Origin: Planctomycetota bacterium
GTDB taxonomy: Bacteria; Planctomycetota; PLA2; JAEUHO01
Assembly: GCA_024639415.1 (NCBI GenBank)
Contig: JAHEIK010000158.1
Location: 1-8,219 of the forward strand
Direction: 5' to 3'
Length of the DNA: 8,219 nt
Under the pieces are notes generated by a model. The model saw only the letters and a list, made by a program, of their open reading frames with translations, had not been told where the DNA came from and did not search any database. This document shows, piece after piece, positions 1 through 7,250 of this stretch (within the stretch, counting starts at the first letter, position 1; every line of letters starts with the position of its first letter). The position numbers and the translations under genes are program-made.

Positions 1-650
1 CGCAGGATCTTGCCCGCGGCGATGATGTACGAGCGATCCGTGACCGCCAGCGTCTCGCGCACGTTGTGGTCCGTGAGCAGGATGGCAATGCCCTTCTCGT
101 CCTGCAGGCCGCGCAGGATGCCCTGGATCTCCTGGACGGTGATCGGATCCACGCCCGCAAACGGCTCGTCGAGCAGGAGCAGCGCCGGATCATGCACGAG
201 TGCCCGGGCGATCTCCAGGCGCCGCCGCTCCCCGCCGGAGAGCACCTCGGCCCGGCTCTTGCGGACCTTGGTGAGCTCGAGGTCCGCGATCAGCCGCTCG
301 CAGCGCGCCTTGCGCTCCGCACGCTTCATGCGCAACGTCTCGAGGACCGCCAGCAGGTTGTCCTCCACGCTCATGCGCCGGAACACGCTCGGCTCCTGCG
401 GCAGGTAGGCGATGCCGCGGCGGGCGCGCTTGTAGATCGGCAGGCGCGAGATGTCCTTGTCGCGCAGGAAGACCTGCCCCGAGTCAGGCTGCACCATGCC
501 GACGACCATGCGGAAGGAGGTCGTCTTGCCGGCGCCGTTCGGGCCGAGCAGGCCGACGATCTCGCCGGGCTCGACCTGGAAGCCCACCTGATCCACCACG
601 ACGCGTTGGCGGTAGGACTTCACGAGCTTGCGTGCTTCGAGGAGGGCCAT
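1..650 (-). CDS. lptB: LPS export ABC transporter ATP-binding protein LptB (partial, C-terminus outside window)
   Basis: Cytoplasmic ATPase that powers the LptB2FG complex, which pulls lipopolysaccharide from the inner membrane and pushes it onto the Lpt bridge. About 216 residues are visible, against roughly 240 in the family, so only the last 25 or so are missing at the left edge. In order: Walker A GPNGAGKT at 36-43, Q-loop in YLPQE near 85, ABC signature LSGGE at 137-141, Walker B LLLLDEP at 157-163 and the switch histidine in TDHNVRETLAV at 195. The run LSGGERRRLEIARAL and the segment DEPFAGVDPI are typical of LptB rather than of a general ABC ATPase. The ATG at 648-650 gives an N-terminus (MALLEARKLVKSY) that lines up with E. 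coli LptB. No clear Shine-Dalgarno lies upstream; a TAGAAT hexamer sits 10 bases before the ATG instead. The gene is separated from lepB by 386 bp and may be transcribed separately. Confidence 0.96.
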   Translation of the reverse strand, partial: MALLEARKLVKSYRQRVVVDQVGFQVEPGEIVGLLGPNGAGKTTSFRMVVGMVQPDSGQVFLRDKDISRLPIYKRARRGIAYLPQEPSVFRRMSVEDNLLAVLETLRMKRAERKARCERLIADLELTKVRKSRAEVLSGGERRRLEIARALVHDPALLLLDEPFAGVDPITVQEIQGILRGLQDEKGIAILLTDHNVRETLAVTDRSYIIAAGKIL

Positions 651-668
651 GCAGTGTCCGATTCTAGG
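651..668 (-). promoter_or_regulatory. Possible -10 element just upstream of lptB
   Basis: Read on the minus strand, CCTAGAATC is followed by a short spacer and CTGCATG. TAGAAT (661-666) matches the bacterial -10 consensus TATAAT at five of six positions and lies 10 bases before the lptB ATG. Transcription from it would start about three bases before, or at, the start codon, giving a nearly leaderless mRNA. No convincing -35 hexamer is visible 16-18 bases further upstream. The same arrangement occurs before lepA, which is the main reason to list it. Confidence 0.35.
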
Positions 669-798
669 ACGGAGCTCCGCATCCCCAGACGGGAGCCTGG
701 CTCGAATCTGTCACTTTGCTGCGTCTGCGTCCTGGCTTGCCGGTGATTTGACGCGCAGTGCCTGGATTCGCGCGCCTGGTTCCGTATCCAGCGTGCGG

Positions 799-1001
799 CC
801 TGGTGGGCGCAATCGGATGCCGGGCGCCACACCAGGTAGGGGCGGGCCGAAGCGCCCGCCCACGGTCCACGGTGGGGCACCCGCCGACGAGGGTCTGCAT
901 CACGAGGACGTTCCGCGCTCCCGCGCGGACTGGACGTCGCGGCACAAGCCGCTCCGGCAAGGAGGGGCTACGCGCCCCTCCTTCCGATCCTCCGCGCGGA
1001 G
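799..1001. repeat. Cluster of GC-rich inverted repeats in the lepB-lptB gap
   Basis: This stretch holds no credible gene but contains successive inverted repeats. (1) 799-810 with 824-836: 12 pairs with one bulged base and a 13-nt loop. (2) 840-847 with 854-861: GGGCGGGC, 8 perfect pairs. (3) 912-918 with 923-929: TCCGCGC, 7 perfect pairs with a 4-nt loop. (4) 939-943 with 948-952: 5 pairs. (5) 959-968 with 974-983: AAGGAGGGGC, 10 perfect pairs with a 5-nt loop. (6) 990-1001: the 12-bp palindrome CTCCGCGCGGAG. A further 12-bp hairpin follows at 1013-1039. The arms differ in sequence, so these are not copies of one repeat. On the minus strand they would form a structured 3' untranslated region of lepB or a leader for lptB. 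A small RNA is possible but not shown. Confidence 0.6.
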
Positions 1002-1012
1002 ACGGGAACGGG

Positions 1013-1039
1013 TAGAGAGGGCGCTCCGCGCCCTCTCTA
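1013..1039 (-). terminator. Perfect 12-bp hairpin containing the lepB stop codon
   Basis: The plus-strand arm TAGAGAGGGCGC (1013-1024) and its exact complement (1028-1039) enclose a 3-base loop. On the minus strand the lepB stop codon TAG (1037-1039) is the first three bases of the stem. The stem is strong and GC-rich, but no U-tract follows (the next bases read CCCGTTCCCG), so it is not a classical intrinsic terminator. It could block 3' exonucleases, or terminate transcription together with the hairpins further downstream. Confidence 0.5.
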
Positions 1040-2589
1040 GTGAATGAACCCCAACCGCCCCGGGAAGTCGGGCCAGCACGGCCAGAACACGACGAACGCG
1101 CGGCCCACGATGAGATCCTCGTGGACGAACGGAGCCGGATCCGTGTCGCTGCCCCGCTCCGGGTCCTCGTCGTCCTCGGACCACGTGCGCGTGATGCCCG
1201 AGGCGTCCACGACGCGCTTGAGGGACAGGTCGCCCGCATCCGAGCTCAGGTACTCGGGCGCGTCCGAGTAGTCGTGCCGGATGGTGCTGCCGCCGCGGAT
1301 GTGCACGGTCACCATCCGCCAGCGTCGACTGTCGGCGCTGTTGCCCGTGTTGTCCCCGAGCATGAAGAAGTGCTCGTCCGGGATGTCGATGCCTGTCCGC
1401 TCGGCCGCCGGGTTGGCGTCCCAGTCGTTCTCGTAGCGCAGGTCGCGCTCGATCTGGAGGTTCTCGACGTACAGCGCGCCGCCCTCGGCTTCCATCTGGA
1501 AGCGCTGGCCGCCGCTGTCGGTGTAGGTGTCCGCGAAGCGCCGCCCGTCCGCGAGGATCGCCAGTTCGTCGCCGTCGACGTGCGCTCGTAGGTGGCCGTC
1601 GACGTATTCCAGTTCGAGGTCGTAGGTCCGCCCGGCTACCAGCCTCACGTCCAGCGCCTGCCGCTCGACGGTCTCGGTCCCGCGCTTGACGAACGCCTCC
1701 GACACGTCCTCGCCACTACCCAGCGTGAAGACGGCCTGGAACTCGTCGTCCGGGCTCCAGCGCAGCGTGAAGCGCGTCGGCGGCGCGTCGGTCGCGGCGG
1801 GCGCACTCTCGTCTACCTCCTGCCCGTCATCCGCCGCGGTCTCGAGTGCGGGCAGGCGCAGCCGCACGCGAACGCGCACGTCACGGACGAGTTCACCGGC
1901 CGTGCTGGACGAGGCCCACGAGCGCGGGGTCGTGTGCGCGAGGATCGACGGGACGCCGCGCAGGCTCGCAGCTTGTCCGCCGGCATACACGAACTCGTTC
2001 GGACTCTCGACACGCCAGGCGTTCGGCTCACCTTCCTCGACGCGCCAGAACTGCTGCAGCGACTGCTGCACGCGAGCCGCCGCGCCCTCGTCCGTTGGAT
2101 CCGGCGGGGGCGGGGGGTAGACGGCTCGGTAGAACTGCAGGCGTACGTCGCGTCGCTTCTGGGGGATCCGCAGGTCCTTCTCGGCGCACCCGAGGGGGCC
2201 CACCCAAAGGTCGCCGTCGTCGGAGATCCGCATGTGCTCACCCGGCAGGCCCGCGATGCGCTTGATGAAGTTGCGCGAGCGGTTGAGCGGGTAGCGGAAG
2301 ACGATGACGTCGAAGCGCTGGGGGTCGGAGAAGAGATAGGCGAACTTGTCGACGAGGATGCGATCGCCCTCGCCGCGCGGATTGTCCGGTTCGCCGAGAA
2401 GCGTCGGGCGCATCGACGACGTGGGGATCTTGAACGCTTCGACACAGAAGTGCTTGATCACCAGCGCCATCACGACGGCGACGGCGATCGCTTCGAGGTT
2501 GTCCTTGGCGAAGCCTATGAGCGAGTCCCGCTCTCCGCCGGACATGGCCTCCTGCAGGATGCGCTCTTCGCGCGTGCGGGGGGCCTCGC

Positions 2590-2593
<4 letters not shown>
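1037..2593 (-). CDS. lepB: Signal peptidase I, enlarged form with a large inserted domain
   Basis: Membrane-bound S26 serine protease that cuts signal peptides from exported proteins on the outer face of the inner membrane. The GTG at 2591-2593 overlaps the lepA stop (GTGA) and has AGAGGA seven bases upstream, giving 518 residues; an internal ATG at 2545 is less likely because AGGAGG lies only two bases before it. One membrane segment is at about 33-51. The catalytic Ser is in IPTSSMRPTL (Ser60), the catalytic Lys in NFIKRIAGLPGE (Lys111), and box E is GDNTGNSADSRRW (413-425). The protein ends with GRAFVVFWPCWP. About 285 residues separate the Lys box from box E, against roughly 120 in E. coli and far fewer in Gram-positive enzymes. 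The insert has a proline run (160-164), then a beta-rich stretch (about 182-383, with YDLELEYVDGHLRAHVDGDE) resembling a concanavalin/LamG-like sandwich. A second acidic insertion of about 70 residues follows box E. All catalytic residues are present, so activity is expected. Confidence 0.93.
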
Positions 2594-4422
<1,829 letters not shown>

Positions 4423-4438
4423 GCAGCGGGATTCTAGG
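4423..4438 (-). promoter_or_regulatory. Possible -10 element just upstream of lepA
   Basis: In the 39-bp rdgB-lepA gap the minus strand reads CCTAGAATC, then CCGCTGC and the lepA ATG. TAGAAT (4431-4436) ends eight bases before the start codon, which would make the transcript leaderless or nearly so. It shares CCTAGAATC and CTGCATG with the region before lptB. No good -35 hexamer is visible. Chance similarity between two sites cannot be excluded. Confidence 0.35.
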
Positions 4439-4461
4439 CGCGAGGCGAGGCGGTGGCCCGA

Positions 4462-5073
4462 TCAGCCTTGTATGCCGCTTTCCAGCACCTCGGCGAGCCG
4501 GCGCAGGGCGTTGCCCCGGTGGCTGATGGCGTTCTTGGCCTCGGGCGCCAGTTCGGCAAGCCGGCATCCGCTCGGGGGATGGAAGAACAGTGGGTCGTAG
4601 CCGAAGCCGCTGCTGCCCCGTCCAGGCCAGCGGATCACCCCTTCGACCCGCCCCTCGGCCTCGGCCAGCACCGTTCCATCCGGTGCCGCGAGGATCACGT
4701 GGCAGACGAAGGCCGCCTCGGGATCCGTCACGCCGAGGGCGCTGAGGCGCTCGACCAGGAGCGCATTGTTGGCCGGATCGCCGCCCGTGCCGCCTGCGTA
4801 GCGGGCCGAGTGGACCCCTGGAGCACCGTCCAGGACCTTCACTGCCAGGCCTGAGTCGTCGGCCAGCGCCGGTGCCCCGAGGGCCGCCGCGGCCGCGCGG
4901 GCCTTCAGGAGCGCGTTGTCGCGGAAGGTCTCGCCGTCCTCGACCACCTCCGGCATGTCCGGCGCCGGGCGAATGTCCAGGCCGGTGCCGGACAGGATCT
5001 CCGCGATCTCCCGCGCCTTGTGGCTGTTCGTCGTGGCGACGTAGATCGGACCGCGGCTCAGGTCGGCGCTCAT
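4462..5073 (-). CDS. rdgB: dITP/XTP pyrophosphatase (RdgB/HAM1 family)
   Basis: Hydrolyses non-canonical purine nucleoside triphosphates (dITP, XTP, ITP) to the monophosphate and pyrophosphate, keeping deaminated purines out of DNA and RNA. The length of 203 residues is normal for the family. The N-terminal nucleotide-binding motif reads YVATTNSHKAREI (11-23, matching the T/S-N-x-x-K-x-x-E pattern). The metal and catalytic motif ADDSGL is at 71-76, with Asp73 matching the E. coli general base. GFGYDPLF (156-163) and SHRGNAL (184-190) complete the set. The ATG at 5071-5073 overlaps the rph stop as ATGA, so initiation probably depends on rph translation; no separate Shine-Dalgarno is visible. 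An upstream in-frame extension to 5136 lacks family similarity and lies inside rph, so it was not used. rph-rdgB adjacency is common in bacteria. Confidence 0.97.
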   Translation of the reverse strand: MSADLSRGPIYVATTNSHKAREIAEILSGTGLDIRPAPDMPEVVEDGETFRDNALLKARAAAAALGAPALADDSGLAVKVLDGAPGVHSARYAGGTGGDPANNALLVERLSALGVTDPEAAFVCHVILAAPDGTVLAEAEGRVEGVIRWPGRGSSGFGYDPLFFHPPSGCRLAELAPEAKNAISHRGNALRRLAEVLESGIQG

Positions 5074-5798
5074 GACAGGGGCTGCGCCAGGGCCTCTCGC
5101 GCGACGTCCAGCGCCTGTGTGATCCCGCCCGAGCACAGCTCGAGGATCGCCGTGAGCTCGTCGGGGGTGAACGGGCGTGCTTCGCCTGTCCCCTGCAGCT
5201 CCAGGTACTTGCCCGATTCCGTCATGATGACGTTCATGTCGACGTCGGCCTTGTGATCCTCGGAGTAGTCGAGATCCACCAGGGCACGGCCGCCCACGAT
5301 GCCGGCCGAGATCGCCCCCAGGGGCTCCTCGATCGGCCAGCGATCGAGCGGCTTCTTGAACTTGTAGGTGCGCAGCGCGTCGCAGAGCGCGATGTAGGCG
5401 GCGTTGACGCAGGCCGTGCGGGTGCCTCCGTCGGCTTGGAGCACGTCGCAGTCGAGCCAGACGGTGCGCTCGCCGAGGGCGCGTAGATTGACGACCGAGC
5501 GCAGCGCCCGGCCGACTAGGCGCTGGATCTCCTGCGTACGACCGTCGACCCGGCCCGTGGAGGCCGCCCTTGCCTTGCGGTCCCGGGTGCTGCCCGGGAG
5601 CATGGCGTACTCGGCGGTCACCCAGCCGCGGCCCCGTCCGGACATCCAGTTGGGTACGCGCTCGTCGATGGACGCCGTGACGAAGACGTGCGTGCCTCCG
5701 CAGCGGTAGAGCACGGAGCCCGGAGACGCCGTGGTGAAACGGCGTTGGATCTCGATGGGGCGGATCTGCGCCGGTTGGCGCCCGTCGCGTCGGGTCAT
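5070..5798 (-). CDS. rph: Ribonuclease PH
   Basis: Phosphate-dependent 3'-5' exoribonuclease that trims tRNA precursor 3' ends and other RNAs in the cytoplasm, normally as a hexamer of dimers. The 242 residues agree with the family's usual 240 or so. Recognisable blocks are QIRPIEI near residue 11, GRGRGWVTAEYAMLPGST (54-71), GRTQEIQRLVGRALRS (86-101), and the phosphate-binding LDCDVLQADGGTRTA (115-129) with Arg127. The C-terminal catalytic region DLDYSEDHKADVDMNVIMTE is followed by LQGTGEARPFT. The ATG at 5796-5798 has AGGAG six bases upstream, a strong ribosome-binding site, and this site lies in one arm of a palindrome. It begins a tight block with rdgB and sits 65 bp after the small unknown gene. 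Confidence 0.98.
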   Translation of the reverse strand: MTRRDGRQPAQIRPIEIQRRFTTASPGSVLYRCGGTHVFVTASIDERVPNWMSGRGRGWVTAEYAMLPGSTRDRKARAASTGRVDGRTQEIQRLVGRALRSVVNLRALGERTVWLDCDVLQADGGTRTACVNAAYIALCDALRTYKFKKPLDRWPIEEPLGAISAGIVGGRALVDLDYSEDHKADVDMNVIMTESGKYLELQGTGEARPFTPDELTAILELCSGGITQALDVAREALAQPLS

Positions 5799-5804
5799 GG
5801 CAAG

Positions 5805-5819
5805 CTCCTGCGCGCAGGA
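5805..5819 (-). promoter_or_regulatory. rph ribosome-binding site inside a 14-bp palindrome
   Basis: Positions 5806-5819 form the perfect palindrome TCCTGCGCGCAGGA. On the minus strand its second arm overlaps the rph Shine-Dalgarno AGGAG (5805-5809), six bases before the ATG. In RNA it could fold as TCCTG/CAGGA around a CGCG loop and hide the ribosome-binding site. A weak -10-like TAGGAT lies immediately upstream. The palindrome could also be a protein-binding site in DNA. Confidence 0.45.
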
Positions 5820-5853
5820 TCCTACCCCGCAGCAGGGAACCAGCCTTGGCCGG

Positions 5854-5868
5854 ACTGAGCCGCTCAGT
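5854..5868 (-). repeat. Short inverted repeat at the end of the small unknown gene
   Basis: ACTGAGC (5854-5860) and its complement GCTCAGT (5862-5868) surround one base, so as RNA this is a 6-bp stem with a 3-base loop. It contains the TGA stop of the upstream 104-residue gene, as the lepB hairpin does. No U-tract follows, and the stem is short, so it is a weak terminator candidate at best. Confidence 0.3.
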
Positions 5869-6178
5869 TGGCTACGATCGCCTTCTTCTTCGTGGATCCG
5901 AGGTACTCCAGGAAGGGACGCCAGTCACCTGCGACGCCGAAGATGTCGAGGTGGGCGACGCTGTTGCGGCGATCGATGTCCCGCAAGCGGGCGTCGAGCT
6001 CGGTCACGCGGCCATCGTCCCAGGCCAGCCGCAGGCGTGCGACCGCGTTGCGCCAGGTGGCCGGGTCGACCATGAGCGCGACCTCCTGACCGCAGAGCGC
6101 CACCGGAACGGCCGGGTGGAGCGTCTGACCGACGCGGATGCCTACCCGGGGGGGCGCGATTCGGGGGGATTGGTGCAT
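5864..6178 (-). CDS. Small hypothetical protein upstream of rph
   Basis: A 104-residue protein I do not recognise. The ATG at 6176-6178 is preferred because GAGG lies eight bases upstream; a GTG at 6217 would add 13 residues but has no suitably spaced ribosome-binding site. The N-terminus is basic and proline-rich (MHQSPRIAPPRVGIRVG). The middle alternates short beta-like stretches with charged turns (VALCGQEVALMVDPATW, LAWDDGRVTELDARLRDID). The C-terminal part, VAHLDIFGVAGDWRPFLEYLG, looks like a compact conserved core and is followed by a STKKKA tail. There is no signal peptide or membrane segment, so it is probably cytoplasmic. It has the same orientation as rph, 65 bp away, and could be the first gene of the operon. 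A small PilZ-like or other beta-barrel fold is conceivable but unsupported. Reading-frame composition looks normal for the window. Confidence 0.65.
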   Translation of the reverse strand: MHQSPRIAPPRVGIRVGQTLHPAVPVALCGQEVALMVDPATWRNAVARLRLAWDDGRVTELDARLRDIDRRNSVAHLDIFGVAGDWRPFLEYLGSTKKKAIVAN

Positions 6179-6848
6179 GGACGGGGCCTCGAGAACAGGA
6201 TTACCAACCAGCGCCACACCTCATCCGGGCGTACTCATCGGCCGTTCACGGCTCCGGCCTTGACGAACGAATGCAACTTGTTAATCGCATGCGACATGCT
6301 CGTCGCGCACTGCGCGTGGCGCCGTTATCCCTCAGGGGGGCTCCTGCTGCAGTCGGCAGGGGGTTGGGCCGGTCGCGCCGTGGGGGTCAGCCGCCCGCCG
6401 ACGCTGGGCCCCCGTCCGCGTAGCGTGGGCGAGAGAGATCAGGAACGAGGAAGGGTTCGTGGGGGAGGCTGACGGAGGAGGCTCGGGGAGCCGTGCAGCA
6501 CGGAGCAGTCCGTTGCCGCGGCGCCTCCGCAGGCCGTCGACCGTCTGGCCCTGACACCACGACTCCGTAGTGGCCCAGCGCGTAGGCATGCGCAGCCGGT
6601 GCTGGGCGGGGAAAGCGGCCTGGGGGGGCCGCGCATAGCGCACAGCGCACGCCGGAGGTCCCTCCCGGAAGTCTGGGACACGCCACCGCCGGCCGCGCAT
6701 CGATCGACGTCTCACGCAGGCCTTCTGACAGGGCAGCGGGAGACGACGCGCCATCGGCAGCGAAGCCGGCGGCAATCACGACTCACGAACGCCCGGATTC
6801 CATCCTGCCGTCGCCACCGGGTTCGAGGCGCCGGCCGAAAGGTCAACC
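6179..6848. other. Long intergenic region without a credible gene
   Basis: These 670 bases between divergently oriented genes carry only arginine-, proline- and alanine-rich reading frames on both strands, which look like high-GC artefacts. Contents: an AT-richer patch at about 6260-6300 containing the palindrome TCGCATGCGA (6285-6294); two abutting hairpins, GGCTC/GAGCC (6480-6492) and CCGTGC/GCACGG (6491-6503); a longer imperfect hairpin at about 6575-6606 (CCCAGC paired with GCTGGG around an inner stem); and several G-runs (6335-6388, 6621-6630). No tRNA, SRP RNA, tmRNA or RNase P signature was recognised by eye. It must contain the promoters for the 6849 gene and probably for the minus-strand operon. 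Confidence 0.55.
6260..6287 (+). promoter_or_regulatory. Weak sigma70-like promoter candidate in AT-richer patch
   Basis: TTGACG (6260-6265) is followed after 15-16 bases by TTAATC/TAATCG (6281-6287), in the least GC-rich segment of the gap. The spacing is slightly short and the -10 match is modest. If used, it would leave an untranslated leader of more than 500 bases before the gene at 6849, or drive an unannotated RNA. Listed only as a possibility. Confidence 0.15.
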
Positions 6849-7250
6849 ATGTCCAGCTACATTCGCAAGAACGCCTTCGCCATCCTCTGCACCCTCGCCT
6901 TGGTCGTCGCCGGCATCGCGAGCGCCGACGCGCAGACCGAGGAGCCGATCTTCGACGAGGAGGAAGACATCGTCGCCTGCGTGCACATCGGCGATCTCTA
7001 CCACGTGGTGCCGGTTGCGCACGCGCCCGCGCTCGAGACGTTCTACGGGGTCACGCCCACGATCGAGTCCGTCGTCGACTTCGTCGCCAACCTGCCGTTT
7101 GCCAACTCGTCGATCACAGTGCGCATCGAAGGCGCCTCGCTGGCTCCCAGCATCGACATCGCGCTCTGCGAGCGTGGCTACTTCCTGCGCGATCCGATCG
7201 ACCCGACGCTGATCCCGGGCACGCTGACCGGCGTCCTCTGCACCGACTAG
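6849..7250 (+). CDS. Small exported protein of unknown function
   Basis: A 133-residue protein I cannot assign to a family. The N-terminus is a clear Sec signal peptide: basic MSSYIRKN, a hydrophobic core AFAILCTLALVVAGIA, and an AxA-type site (ADA-QT) predicting cleavage after residue 28. The mature chain of about 105 residues starts with an acidic stretch (TEEPIFDEEED) and is otherwise mixed and fairly hydrophobic. It has three cysteines (44, 107 and 131, the last three residues from the end), so one disulfide is possible. The signal-peptide cysteine at 14 is not in a lipobox. The ATG at 6849 has AAAGG about seven bases upstream. It is the only plus-strand gene in the window and converges with the CHAT gene, sharing the stop bases CTAG (7247-7250). 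It would be a substrate of the signal peptidase encoded at 1037-2593. A role linked to the CHAT protein is speculation. Confidence 0.8.
   Translation: MSSYIRKNAFAILCTLALVVAGIASADAQTEEPIFDEEEDIVACVHIGDLYHVVPVAHAPALETFYGVTPTIESVVDFVANLPFANSSITVRIEGASLAPSIDIALCERGYFLRDPIDPTLIPGTLTGVLCTD

Noticed and set aside
66..746. 226-residue plus-strand open frame opposite lptB
   Set aside because: It is a shadow of the conserved LptB frame, with biased composition and no family features.
664..1239. 191-residue minus-strand frame in the lepB-lptB gap
   Set aside because: It is Arg/Ser/Pro-rich, overlaps the lepB end in another frame and is built largely from the hairpin arms.
6335..6388. G-runs as a possible G-quadruplex
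   Set aside because: The G-tracts are separated by long loops in a GC-rich region, so a stable quadruplex is not supported by eye.
6387..6779. 130-residue minus-strand frame in the long gap
   Set aside because: It is rich in Ala/Pro/Arg/Cys with no motif, no good ribosome-binding site and no codon pattern like that of its neighbours.
6818..6836. GGGTTCGAGGC resembling a tRNA T-arm
   Set aside because: No matching acceptor, D or anticodon arms can be built around it, and the T-stem has a mismatch.
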